From an uncultured Clostridia bacterium (GTDB lineage: Bacteria; Bacillota; Clostridia; Christensenellales; UBA1242), in assembly GCA_934772525.1 (NCBI GenBank), contig CAKVMI010000004.1, positions 62,001 to 126,000 of the forward strand: a DNA stretch of 64,000 bases. The letters are read 5' to 3'. Every line of letters starts with the position of its first letter. The stretch's first letter is position 1. Shown here in pieces: positions 54,040-62,425 of the stretch. Under the pieces are notes generated by a model, which did no database searches, was not told where the DNA came from, and saw only the letters and a program-made list of their open reading frames with translations. Both the position numbers and the translations under genes were made by a program.

Positions 54040-54795
54040 TTAATTAACTTCATATTTATTTTTAAAATTCGGTAACTTGTTAAGATTTGCTACTCTTTCT
54101 TCTGGGATATTTGCATCCTTAATTAATTTAAGAACTCTATCTACAGATAGTATCCTGTCTTTACAATGAGCATCCGACCCAATTATAAATTTACAATCGG
54201 TTTTTAAAATCTCCTTTATATCTTCCGTTGTTAAATTCATATGTTTTTCATTTAATTCTAAATAACAATTATTTTCAGCACACGCTTCGGCAAGTCTTTT
54301 TATATCAACTTTTATAAATTCATTTGGATGAGTAACTACATCAAACTTATATCTTTTTATTGCATTAATGTAAGCATCGGTATTTTTATCAATGCGTTTT
54401 TTGCTGTTTTTATTAAATATATTAGGCAGATAGAAAGTAAAAAAATTTTTAAATCCTACCCATGCACCCATATGTGCACCGAATAATTTTATATCAAATA
54501 AAGTTTCTTTACTCTTTACAAAATCTGTCTTTCCATCGTTTCCAAGTAAATTAAATTCTAGCCCCATATACACTTTTACATTTTTACCAGCAGACGCATC
54601 TATTATATCTTTTTTTAATTTTTCTATATCTCTTTTTCTAATGCCAAAAAAGTGATTTACTCCATGGTCGGTTATTGCGTACTCAGATAAACCTAATTCT
54701 TCCGCTTTATTAACCATATCTAAAACGCTATCTTTACCATGATTATATTTTGAATATTTTGAATGTGTATGATATATTCCTTTAACTTCTTCCAT
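54040..54795 (-). CDS. PHP-domain phosphoesterase
   Basis: 251 residues with metal-binding motifs GIYHTHSKYSKYNHGK, AITDHGVNH, MGLEFNLL, FGAHMG, VVTHPNE and GSDAHCKD, resembling YcdX/polymerase-type PHP hydrolases. Substrate unknown. It follows murB after four bases without a clear ribosome-binding site, so translation is probably coupled to murB. This gene order (murB, PHP, whiA) is common in clostridia. Confidence 0.88.
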   Translation of the reverse strand: MEEVKGIYHTHSKYSKYNHGKDSVLDMVNKAEELGLSEYAITDHGVNHFFGIRKRDIEKLKKDIIDASAGKNVKVYMGLEFNLLGNDGKTDFVKSKETLFDIKLFGAHMGAWVGFKNFFTFYLPNIFNKNSKKRIDKNTDAYINAIKRYKFDVVTHPNEFIKVDIKRLAEACAENNCYLELNEKHMNLTTEDIKEILKTDCKFIIGSDAHCKDRILSVDRVLKLIKDANIPEERVANLNKLPNFKNKYEVN

Positions 54796-54799
54796 TTGT

Positions 54800-55690
54800 T
54801 TATTCTATAATTTCAATTTCTAATTCTAATTGTTCATTAAATTTTTCTTTAACTTTTTGCTTTGCAAAGTCAATTAAGTCCAAAACATCTTTGCTTGTCG
54901 CATTATTCGTATTTAAAATAAAATTAGCATGTTTATTTGAAATTATAGCTCCACCTATTTTTTTACCTTTTAAACCGCACTCGTCTATAAGCTTTCCAGC
55001 CGGCTGAGTTTCGGTTCTTTTAAAAACACTTCCTGCACTCCTCCCAAGTGGTTGAGTTTCTTTTCTTTTTTCTATATTGCAATTTACATCTTTTAAAATT
55101 TTTAACGTATTGCCAATTGTTAAATTTAGTCTAACTGAGATTATTACAATATCTTTCTTTGTTAAAAATTTTGAACATCGGTAACCAAATCTGCAATCGT
55201 CAACCGAATCGATTCTAATAAAATTTCCATCTAAATATGTAACACTTTGAATAACTTTACTTATATCTGACCCAAACGCTCCAGCATTCATAACAACTGA
55301 TCCACCGACTGTTCCAGGTATTCCAACAGCGAATTCTAATCCAGTAAATCCAAGTTTTGACAATAAAAACGCAACACCCGAAAGAGATTCGCCCGAAACT
55401 ATTTCAAACGAAGTTTCATCAATTTGTTTTACACCCTTCATTTTTGAAGTTGAAATAATTGCAAGACTAGTACCCGCATCTGAAAACAAAATGTTACTTC
55501 CATTTCCTATTATTCGGTACGGCTGGCTAGATGAATTAAGATATTTGGTTATTTGTAAAAGTTCATCAATTGTTCTAGGTTCAGCAAAAATCTTTGCGTT
55601 ACCACCAATTTTAAATGTGCAATGAAATTTTAATGGCTCATCAATTTTTATAAAAGAGAATTTGTCAAGAAGCATCTTTTCATCGACCAT
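54800..55690 (-). CDS. murB: UDP-N-acetylenolpyruvoylglucosamine reductase
   Basis: FAD enzyme reducing the enolpyruvyl group to make UDP-MurNAc. Type II MurB of 296 residues: FKIGGNAKIF (FAD), GNGSNILFSDAG, GLEFAVGIPGTVGGSVVMNAGAFG, GYRCSKF, RKETQPLGRSAGSVFKR (catalytic Ser) and KKIGGAIISNKHANFILN. A TTGAAA-N17-TAAAAT promoter lies so close that transcription may start at the ATG itself. Confidence 0.96.
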   Translation of the reverse strand: MVDEKMLLDKFSFIKIDEPLKFHCTFKIGGNAKIFAEPRTIDELLQITKYLNSSSQPYRIIGNGSNILFSDAGTSLAIISTSKMKGVKQIDETSFEIVSGESLSGVAFLLSKLGFTGLEFAVGIPGTVGGSVVMNAGAFGSDISKVIQSVTYLDGNFIRIDSVDDCRFGYRCSKFLTKKDIVIISVRLNLTIGNTLKILKDVNCNIEKRKETQPLGRSAGSVFKRTETQPAGKLIDECGLKGKKIGGAIISNKHANFILNTNNATSKDVLDLIDFAKQKVKEKFNEQLELEIEIIE

Positions 55691-55696
55691 AATAAT

Positions 55697-55725
55697 TTTA
55701 CCCCAACTCTAAAAATTTTTCAAGA
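55697..55725 (-). promoter_or_regulatory. Possible promoter of the murB-PHP-whiA-dnaE-pfkA group
   Basis: Minus strand TTGAAA, 17-base spacer, TAAAAT ending about four bases before the murB ATG (positions approximate). It would give a leaderless or nearly leaderless murB message; read-through from the solute-binding gene is the alternative. Confidence 0.5.
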
Positions 55726-55738
55726 AAATTATAATAAA

Positions 55739-56788
55739 TTATAAAAACACATTTGGTATATTTTCTATTTTGTCTATCTGGCATTCAAACATCTTAAAAT
55801 TTTCATTGGTATCATAAAGTATTTCTCCCGTTGTGCTGAATAGACCAGTTTTATAAATTTGCTTTTGAACCGATTCACTAAGCAAGTTATTTAAAAATAG
55901 TTCTGCACATTTTTTTATTGTGTCATTTGACTGTTTTATAAGTCCTACATACTGAATTAAATCGTTGTATTTTGTTATAGGTTCTACTATTATGTCAGAC
56001 ATATCTCCTTTTTCTACCTTACGCTTAAGCCGTACCATGTCACGCATATTACCTAACAATATATTTGATTTATTGAAATTCACAAAGTCCATATACCCTG
56101 CATAATCGCCCGTACTTATTAAACAATCTTTAATATTTTCTCCAAGAGCCCGCTCTGGATGAATATACTCAGACTTCCCGTAATTGATACTATAGATATG
56201 CTTAGTTGATTTCTTTTTTACGACATCTTTGCCCGATGTAAACATTATATCTGAAAGTTTTTGATTTTCTTGAAGACTACCAATTTTGTCTGTACTTGAA
56301 AATAGCCCATACATACCCATAATGTAACCAACTGCTTTTAAGCTATCTCCACTTTTACCACTATCTAACACTTTACTATTAACGCTATTAAATTCACCCA
56401 AGTGTTCCAAATTTTCTTCTATCAATTTACCAACACCGCTACCAAAGGATATAACATTCGGAAGCCTTCCTTCACCTATAGCAATTTTAAATTCATCAAT
56501 CTTCATATTTTTAACGCAGACATAAACACCCTTATTGTTAGACTCAAACTCTCTAGCAACCTGTTCCAAAAAATCGCTCTTTGAAATGATGGCCCCACCA
56601 AATGTATCAACATTCCAAACTTCAAGCACCCCTTGAAATTCGCTTTTTTCACCCCAAAGTTCTTCGCCTGTTATGATTTGCGTTTTCTTTTTAATCATTA
56701 ATAATGGCGTTACAACCATTAACACAACCACCAACAAGCATAACGCCATTAACCTTATTAAACCAAATTTACCTTCTTCATTATTCAT
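55739..56788 (-). CDS. Membrane-anchored solute-binding-like protein
   Basis: Likely start MNNEEGKFG (349 residues); a TTG 18 codons earlier is the alternative, and neither has a good ribosome-binding site. One N-terminal membrane segment (LIRLMALCLLVVVLMVVTPLLM) without a lipobox, then an extracellular domain like bacterial family 1 solute-binding proteins: GVLEVWNVDTFGGAIISKSDFLEQVAREFES ... FAS-like GSGVGKL ... the C-terminal AELFLNNLLSESVQKQIYKTGLFSTT typical of such proteins. No permease or ATPase is next to it, so it may be a sensor or wall protein rather than a transport receptor. Confidence 0.75.
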   Translation of the reverse strand: MNNEEGKFGLIRLMALCLLVVVLMVVTPLLMIKKKTQIITGEELWGEKSEFQGVLEVWNVDTFGGAIISKSDFLEQVAREFESNNKGVYVCVKNMKIDEFKIAIGEGRLPNVISFGSGVGKLIEENLEHLGEFNSVNSKVLDSGKSGDSLKAVGYIMGMYGLFSSTDKIGSLQENQKLSDIMFTSGKDVVKKKSTKHIYSINYGKSEYIHPERALGENIKDCLISTGDYAGYMDFVNFNKSNILLGNMRDMVRLKRKVEKGDMSDIIVEPITKYNDLIQYVGLIKQSNDTIKKCAELFLNNLLSESVQKQIYKTGLFSTTGEILYDTNENFKMFECQIDKIENIPNVFL

Positions 56789-56860
56789 ATTAAAATAGTA
56801 TGAAACTAACAATCTCTTTATGCTAAAACCAACTCTTTGCAAAAATTTATAAATGGTACA

Positions 56861-56890
56861 AAAAAAGAATCTATCTTTAGATAAATTCTT
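56861..56890 (-). terminator. Intrinsic terminator of uvrC
   Basis: AAGAATTTATCT / AGATAGATTCTT hairpin (internal mismatch) with seven Ts on the minus strand, about 55 bases after the uvrC stop. Confidence 0.8.
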
Positions 56891-56943
56891 AAAATTTGAT
56901 TATTTATTTTTTAATGGTTAATAAATTGCAATACTATATTTAC

Positions 56944-58590
56944 TTATTTTTTTAACATATCTTTATCTCTAACTTCTCTATGGAAATTGATTGCAAATCT
57001 ATGAGCTTCATCACGTAGTCTTTGCAGTAATTTTCTTGCATTATTATCTGCCGGTAATTCAATTGGCTCCAATCTATCATCAACAAAAACTTGCTCTTCT
57101 TTTTTTGCTATGCTTATAACTTTTGTATTAAAACCTAAACGCCTTATTGTATTAACGGCCGAATGCAACTGTCCCAAACCACCATCAATCAAAACTATAT
57201 CGGGTGCAACTTTAAAATTATCCGACTTTTCCTTTAATCTTAAAAATCTTCTATTTAAAGTTTCCTCCATACTTTTAAAATCATCTGCACCAACTACCGT
57301 TTTAATTTTAAACTTACGATACTCCTTTTTGTTTGGTTCGCCATTTTCAAACACAACCATACTAGCTACACTATTTGTTCCACTGATGTTTGAAATATCA
57401 TAACACTCAATCCTATAAGGTATTCTATCAAGTTCTAAAATTTTTGACAACTCTTCAAGCGACTCATTATTTAACTTCTGCTTACGCTTTTGAACCTCAT
57501 AATTTTTTGCTAAAAATTCACGGATATTTTTCTCGCTCATTTCAATCATTTTTTTCTTAATTCCCTTCACTGGAACCAAAATTTTAAATCTACCTAAAGC
57601 ATTTGACGCCAAAATTTGCCCCATTTTGTCAATATTTATGTTAGTCAACAATTCGTTCGGGTGTGAGTTTTGCCCATAATATTGCACCAAAAATTCTAAT
57701 AAAATTTCATCCAAATTTTGGCCTGAAAGTTTATCTATAGAATAATTTTTATCCGCAATTGTCTTACCATTTCTAATTACAACTTGATTAATAGCCACCA
57801 TTTCATCGACTTCCAGAATTGAAAAAATATCAATATTTGAATTTTTTGGAAGAGTTGTTAAAACATATTGTTCACTTCTATCAAGCATTTCAAGTTTAGT
57901 TCTATAATCTATTGCTTGTTCAAATTCCATATTTTCAGCACAAATATTCATTTTTTGTTTTAACATTTTTTTAACTTTTGAGTTGTCACCATTCAAAAAA
58001 TCTACAACCTCATCAATAATTTTATTGTAATCTTCCGCCGTAATTTTACCAACACAAGGCATAGAACAATTACCCATATCGCCATATAAGCAACGTCTAT
58101 TAGTTTTTCGATTTTTTGAAAAATCAATCTTACATTGTCTTATTTGAAAGACCGACTTTATAATTTCCAAAAATTGACCTACTCTAAGACCAGTTACAAA
58201 CGGGCCAAAATAACTAGCTCCATCATTTTTAACTTTTCTAGATATAGTAACTTCTGGAAATAATTGATGTCTATCAATCCTTATATATGGAAAATTTTTA
58301 TCGTCTTTTAATAAAATGTTATACTTAGGTTTATGTTGTTTTATTAAATTATTTTCTAATGAAAAGGCATCTGATTCAGATGCCGTTAAAATATATTCTA
58401 AGCTATCAATATTAGAAACGAGCATTCTTGTCTTTAAATTTTTTTTATTATTTATAAAATACGAACTAACTCTGTTTTTTAAAACTTTCGCTTTTCCAAT
58501 ATAGATTATTTCGCCACTTTTGTCGTGCATAATATACACTCCAGGGCTTTCAGGCAATTCAGATAAACTTCTTTTTAACTTTTCGTTCAT
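56944..58590 (-). CDS. uvrC: Excinuclease ABC subunit C, short form without HhH domain
   Basis: Makes both incisions in nucleotide excision repair. GIY-YIG domain PGVYIMHDKSGEIIYIGKAK (3' incision), four Cys in QCKIDF...RRCLYGDMGNCSMPC (iron-sulfur ligands), UVR motif MNICAENMEFEQAIDYRTKLEML, and the RNase H-like 5'-incision domain (RIECYDISNISGTNSVASMVVF, DIVLIDGGLGQL, DEAHRFAINFHR). The protein stops at 548 residues, just after HREVRDKDMLKK, so the tandem helix-hairpin-helix domain of normal UvrC (about 600 residues) is missing; no continuation is visible in other frames. Start follows AAGGTGAT. Confidence 0.93.
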   Translation of the reverse strand: MNEKLKRSLSELPESPGVYIMHDKSGEIIYIGKAKVLKNRVSSYFINNKKNLKTRMLVSNIDSLEYILTASESDAFSLENNLIKQHKPKYNILLKDDKNFPYIRIDRHQLFPEVTISRKVKNDGASYFGPFVTGLRVGQFLEIIKSVFQIRQCKIDFSKNRKTNRRCLYGDMGNCSMPCVGKITAEDYNKIIDEVVDFLNGDNSKVKKMLKQKMNICAENMEFEQAIDYRTKLEMLDRSEQYVLTTLPKNSNIDIFSILEVDEMVAINQVVIRNGKTIADKNYSIDKLSGQNLDEILLEFLVQYYGQNSHPNELLTNINIDKMGQILASNALGRFKILVPVKGIKKKMIEMSEKNIREFLAKNYEVQKRKQKLNNESLEELSKILELDRIPYRIECYDISNISGTNSVASMVVFENGEPNKKEYRKFKIKTVVGADDFKSMEETLNRRFLRLKEKSDNFKVAPDIVLIDGGLGQLHSAVNTIRRLGFNTKVISIAKKEEQVFVDDRLEPIELPADNNARKLLQRLRDEAHRFAINFHREVRDKDMLKK

Positions 58591-58607
58591 GCTATCACCT
58601 TTTAATT

Positions 58608-59684
58608 TTAATATGAATAATTTTTACTCATTAGTAGTCTTTGTCTTTCCGCTAGTGCTAATGCCGAAATCATATCATCAATATCGCCATTCATAAAATT
58701 ATCCAATGAATATATTGTGAAATTAATTCTATGGTCGGTTACTCTATTTTGTGGGAAGTTGTATGTTCTAATTTTTTCACACCTTTCACCACTACCAATT
58801 TGACCACGTCTACGATCAGCATATTCAGCGTCCGCTTGAGATTTATAATAGTCATAAAGTTTACTCTTTAAAATACTCATTGCTCTTTCACGGTTCTTTA
58901 TTTGCGATCTTTCATCTTGACACGCTACAACCATACCAGTTGGCTTATGAGTAATTCTTATAGCACTTTCGGTTTTGTTTACGTGCTGACCACCAGCACC
59001 ACTACTTCTATAAGTATCAATTTCCAAATCTTTTTCATTAATCTCAATATTCACTTCGGTTTGTTCTGGCAAAACTGCAACCGTTGCAGTAGATGTATGT
59101 ACTCTACCCTGACTTTCGGTAACTGGAACTCTTTGAACTCTATGAACACCACTTTCAAATTTCATTAAGCTATATACATTTTTTCCCTTAATCATAAATG
59201 TACATTCCTTAACTCCACCGGCTTCTGTATAGTTACCATCAATCTCTTCAATGCTGAATCTATGCTTTTCAGCCCATAATGTATACATTCTTTTTAATTC
59301 CATTCCAAATAGACTCGCTTCATCTCCACCAGCACCCGCACGAATTTCAATGATTACATTCTTTTCGTCGTTTTCATCTTTTGGTAATAATAAAACCTTC
59401 AACTCTTCTTCTATCTCTGCAAGTTTATGTTTATTGTGATTTATTTCTTCGGTTGCAAGTTCAATCATTTCAGCATCTGTTTCAGTTTCTTTTAGTTCTT
59501 CGGCGTCTTTCAAGTCTTTTTCAGTCTTTACATATTCATCATACTTTGCCATAATATCTTCCATATCGGCATGCTCTTTGCAAAGTTTTTTCCATCTATC
59601 AATATCGGCAATAACTGCAGGGTCCCCAATTAGTTCAGTCAATTCCAAAAACTTCAACTTCATCTCTTTTAATTTTTCAATCAT
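58608..59684 (-). CDS. prfA: Peptide chain release factor 1
   Basis: Reads UAA and UAG and triggers peptide release. Catalytic GGQ loop in RSSGAGGQHVNKTESAIR (about residue 229), codon-recognition region ESGVHRVQRVPVTESQGRVHTST (PVT where PAT/PxT is usual), and IRTYNFPQNRVTDHRI. 358 residues. Start follows GAGGAAG. It is preceded by prmC, the methyltransferase that modifies its GGQ glutamine. Confidence 0.97.
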   Translation of the reverse strand: MIEKLKEMKLKFLELTELIGDPAVIADIDRWKKLCKEHADMEDIMAKYDEYVKTEKDLKDAEELKETETDAEMIELATEEINHNKHKLAEIEEELKVLLLPKDENDEKNVIIEIRAGAGGDEASLFGMELKRMYTLWAEKHRFSIEEIDGNYTEAGGVKECTFMIKGKNVYSLMKFESGVHRVQRVPVTESQGRVHTSTATVAVLPEQTEVNIEINEKDLEIDTYRSSGAGGQHVNKTESAIRITHKPTGMVVACQDERSQIKNRERAMSILKSKLYDYYKSQADAEYADRRRGQIGSGERCEKIRTYNFPQNRVTDHRINFTIYSLDNFMNGDIDDMISALALAERQRLLMSKNYSY

Positions 59685-59691
59685 AACTTCC

Positions 59692-60507
59692 TCACTTTTT
59701 TATGGCACTTACAATTCTTGCCACATTTTCTAAATCTTTTTCAATTTTTATCTCTTTAAATTCTTTACTTAGCAAATCTTTAACTGCATCACTCTCACCA
59801 ATCCCAACTTCAAAAAATATATATCCATTATCTTTTAGAAATTTTGGTGCATCATAAATTATTCTTTTGTAAAAATCTAACCCGTCTACACCACCATCCA
59901 AAGCAAGCATAGGTTCGAACTTCTTTACAACATCATCTAGAGTTTCAATATCTTGAGTTTTTATATATGGTGGATTCGACACTATAAAATCAAACTGTTT
60001 ACCTTTAAGCATAGAAAACAAATCACTTTTTAAAAGGTCTACATTTGCGTTTAAGTTCTTAGCGTTTTTATCAGCAACTAATAGTGCTTCATCACTTATA
60101 TCAACAGCTGTCATTGTTAAATCACTATTTTCTAGATTTAGCGTTATTGGAATAATTCCACTTCCAGTTCCTACATCCAATCCGCTTCCACATTTTATAG
60201 TCTTTAAAACCGAATCTACCAACTGCTCGGTTTCACACCTTGGAATTAGAGTATTACGATTTACAAAAAAATTCCTTCCAAAAAAATTTTGATAACCTAA
60301 ACAATACGCTAAAGGCACTCCAGTCAAACGGACTTTCATAATCTCTTCCGCTTTTTTGATTGCGTCACAAGACAATTCCTTACCAATCTCAATTTCTGCA
60401 CGCTTAATACCAGAACACTCAACAATTATCCAGTCAATATCTGACTCATCTATAGTTTGATTTGTATCCATTTGTATTAGTCTTTTTTTTAACTCATTCG
60501 ACTTCAT
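59692..60507 (-). CDS. prmC: Release factor glutamine methyltransferase
   Basis: Methylates the GGQ glutamine of release factors. 271 residues: N-terminal helical domain with LTGVPLAYCLGYQNFFG and NRNTLIPRCETEQLVD, SAM-binding LDVGTGSGIIPITL, and catalytic VSNPPYIKTQD. Start follows GGAGTATAGC. Seven bases separate it from its substrate gene prfA. A terminator-like hairpin lies about 25 bases upstream of its ATG. Confidence 0.95.
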   Translation of the reverse strand: MKSNELKKRLIQMDTNQTIDESDIDWIIVECSGIKRAEIEIGKELSCDAIKKAEEIMKVRLTGVPLAYCLGYQNFFGRNFFVNRNTLIPRCETEQLVDSVLKTIKCGSGLDVGTGSGIIPITLNLENSDLTMTAVDISDEALLVADKNAKNLNANVDLLKSDLFSMLKGKQFDFIVSNPPYIKTQDIETLDDVVKKFEPMLALDGGVDGLDFYKRIIYDAPKFLKDNGYIFFEVGIGESDAVKDLLSKEFKEIKIEKDLENVARIVSAIKK

Positions 60508-60530
60508 AAGCTATACTCCATTTAATAAAA

Positions 60531-60570
60531 ATTGCGAGATACCAAAAACGCCCTTTGGTTACCCCGCAAT
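60531..60570 (-). terminator. Terminator-like hairpin just before prmC
   Basis: ATTGCG ... CGCAAT with inner ACCAAA / TTTGGT pairing, followed on the minus strand by TTTTTATT. Second of two hairpins after rpmE; it may terminate, or attenuate entry into prmC-prfA-uvrC. Confidence 0.72.
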
Positions 60571-60577
60571 AAAAACA

Positions 60578-60607
60578 ATGTAAGTACAAGATTACTGCAC
60601 TTACATT
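60578..60607 (-). terminator. Intrinsic terminator of rpmE
   Basis: AATGTAAGT / ACTTACATT hairpin followed by GTTTTTATT on the minus strand, 12 bases after the rpmE stop. Confidence 0.78.
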
Positions 60608-60618
60608 TTAAAAATTCG

Positions 60619-60828
60619 CTACTTGTTGTTGCCGTATCTCTTATTAAATCTGTCTACTCGTCCGCCACTATCAACTAACTTCTGAGTACCAGTAAAGAAT
60701 GGGTGACACTTGTTGCAGATTTCTAGTTTAATAACATCTCCACTCTTTGTGCTACGAGTAGTAAACTTATTACCACAAGCACATTCTACAGAGACTTCAT
60801 GATAATCTGGATGTGTATTCTCTTTCAT
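60619..60828 (-). CDS. rpmE: 50S ribosomal protein bL31 (zinc type)
   Basis: 69 residues: MKENTHPDYHEVSVECACGN ... ICNKCHPFFTGTQKLVDSGGRVDRFNKRYG. Cys in ECACGN and the CNKC pair form the zinc site that distinguishes this form from the zinc-free paralogue made under zinc starvation. Start follows AAGGAGAG; a perfect consensus promoter precedes it. Confidence 0.98.
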   Translation of the reverse strand: MKENTHPDYHEVSVECACGNKFTTRSTKSGDVIKLEICNKCHPFFTGTQKLVDSGGRVDRFNKRYGNNK

Positions 60829-60869
60829 AATTCTCTCCTTATGTTTGCAAGTTCATTTTAACGAAGTAA

Positions 60870-60898
60870 ATTATATATTAAAAAGGCATCTTTGTCAA
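60870..60898 (-). promoter_or_regulatory. Consensus SigA promoter of rpmE
   Basis: Minus strand TTGACA (60893-60898), 17-base spacer, TATAAT (60870-60875): perfect hexamers and spacing. Confidence 0.9.
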
Positions 60899-60923
60899 GT
60901 GAAAATGTAAAAAACTCAAAATT

Positions 60924-60954
60924 AAAAGTTCACCGCAGAATGCAGTGAACTTAA
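60924..60954 (-). terminator. Intrinsic terminator of spoVG
   Basis: AAGTTCACTGCA / CGGTGAACTT hairpin followed by TTAATTTT on the minus strand, between spoVG and the rpmE promoter. Confidence 0.8.
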
Positions 60955-61004
60955 AACACTTTTTGAAATAAATCTAGCACGATTAAATATATATTTAATG
61001 GTTA

Positions 61005-61271
61005 CTATTCAGCGTCTTTTGCTTCATTGAATGCTTTTAGAACAACTTCCTTGATCATTTCACGAGTTTCGGTGTTTAGTGGATGAACGATATCCTTAAA
61101 TTCTCCGTCTGGAGTCTTACGACTAGGCATAGCAATAAAGTATCCTTCGTTACCTTCAATAACCTTAATGTCATGTACTACAAAACATTCATCAATAGTA
61201 ATTGAAGCAGATGCCTTAATTTTGCTTGTTTCGCTCTTCACCATGCGAATTCTTACGTCAGAAATTTTCAT
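61005..61271 (-). CDS. spoVG: Septation/RNA-binding regulator SpoVG
   Basis: 88 residues: MKISDVRIRMV ... ASASITIDECFVVHDIKVIEGNEGYFIAMPSRKTPDGEFKDIVHPLN, the full SpoVG domain. It is a nucleic-acid-binding regulator needed for cortex formation in sporulating bacilli and also present in non-spore-formers, so it does not prove sporulation. Own TTGTCT/TATAAT promoter; start follows AGAGGT. Confidence 0.97.
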   Translation of the reverse strand: MKISDVRIRMVKSETSKIKASASITIDECFVVHDIKVIEGNEGYFIAMPSRKTPDGEFKDIVHPLNTETREMIKEVVLKAFNEAKDAE

Positions 61272-61316
61272 GTTTTTTACCTCTTTGCTTTTTAGTATCC
61301 AAATCTTAGTTTGGTA

Positions 61317-61344
61317 ATTATATTTTACTATATAGTCTAGACAA
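61317..61344 (-). promoter_or_regulatory. Promoter of spoVG
   Basis: Minus strand TTGTCT (61339-61344), 16-base spacer, TATAAT (61317-61322). Confidence 0.68.
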
Positions 61345-61393
61345 AAAGCAACTATTTTAAAACACTTTTTAAATTATTTTAGACCCAAAACTT

Positions 61394-62296
61394 CTACTTT
61401 TTCCAAAGATGTTCAGGATATTCCCCAGCCTTTACAAGTGCCTTAATTGAGTTTACAACTTCTTCTTTATCTGCTTTATATGTAACTCCGTGCCAAACCG
61501 CGGTAGTATCCAAAACCTTAACGGTTGCAATGTTATGGCTTACAATTTCACCAACTACATCGGGTATTAAATATTCGCATTTAAGCGGATTCTTTTGGGT
61601 TTCGTTTGCTAAAAATTGTACGAAACGTTTTTCTAAATAGTTAAATATCATTGGTGAAAAACCAAACATATTCATACTAACAGGTTGGTTTCCATCAACC
61701 TCAAAAGAAGCATCCCCATTTAAAGGACTTGCAATAATTTTTCCATCAACTTTTTCTATGCTACTTTCTGTAATACTTGTTAAATAACCATCTTTTTCTG
61801 AACATACCCCTCGTTTAACAGCACCATTTTCAGTTAAAGTATTATTTACCCTATATCCCGCAAGTGCAAAAGACTTATCATCCTTAACATTTTTTAAGAA
61901 ATTACCCATAACCATATAGGCATCTCTACCATAAAAATCATCAGCATTGATAATTGCAAAATTGTTATGAACAGCATATCTACAACACAATATTGCTTGT
62001 GCTGTTCCCCATGGTTTTTCCCTACCTTCTGGAACACTGAACCCTGATGGTATATCATCTAATTTTTGAAAAACATATTCAACACAAATCTGTTTTTCTA
62101 CACGCTTACCAACCGTTTCTCTAAACAATTCATAATTCTCTTCTTTAATAACAAAAACAACTTTATCAAATCCAGCTTTAATTGCATCATAAATCGAATA
62201 GTCAATAATAAATTCATTGTCTTCATTAATTGGTTCGATTTGTTTAAGTCCACCAAACCTACTACCCATTCCGGCAGCCATAATTACCAATTCCAT
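61394..62296 (-). CDS. Sugar-phosphate-type nucleotidyltransferase
   Basis: About 300 residues, starting MELVIMAAGMGSRFGGLKQI (nucleotide-binding loop G-x-G-S-R-F-G with a Lys), supported by GAGGT upstream; an ATG 17 codons earlier has none. Further features: EGREKPWGTAQAILCCR, the metal-binding INADDFYG, and a C-terminal half with PVSMNMFGF and ECEYLIP-like KCEYLIPDVV. The fold is that of NDP-sugar pyrophosphorylases; this branch often sits with a sugar or choline kinase, which is not seen here, so the sugar is unknown. Confidence 0.87.
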   Translation of the reverse strand: MELVIMAAGMGSRFGGLKQIEPINEDNEFIIDYSIYDAIKAGFDKVVFVIKEENYELFRETVGKRVEKQICVEYVFQKLDDIPSGFSVPEGREKPWGTAQAILCCRYAVHNNFAIINADDFYGRDAYMVMGNFLKNVKDDKSFALAGYRVNNTLTENGAVKRGVCSEKDGYLTSITESSIEKVDGKIIASPLNGDASFEVDGNQPVSMNMFGFSPMIFNYLEKRFVQFLANETQKNPLKCEYLIPDVVGEIVSHNIATVKVLDTTAVWHGVTYKADKEEVVNSIKALVKAGEYPEHLWKK

Positions 62297-62425
62297 AAAT
62301 TTTACCTCTAGATTAAATTTTCTATAATTTATTACCAAAAGATACATTCATCAAAATTTGTTGTATTTTCTAGTAAACTATTATATGTATAATTTACCAT
62401 ATTAGTGTAAATTCTCAAAACAATT

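Noticed and set aside
55739..56788. Solute-binding-like protein as part of the ABC importer at 1-1478
   Set aside because: It is over 54 kb away, belongs to a different binding-protein style (sugar type) and has a membrane helix instead of a lipobox.
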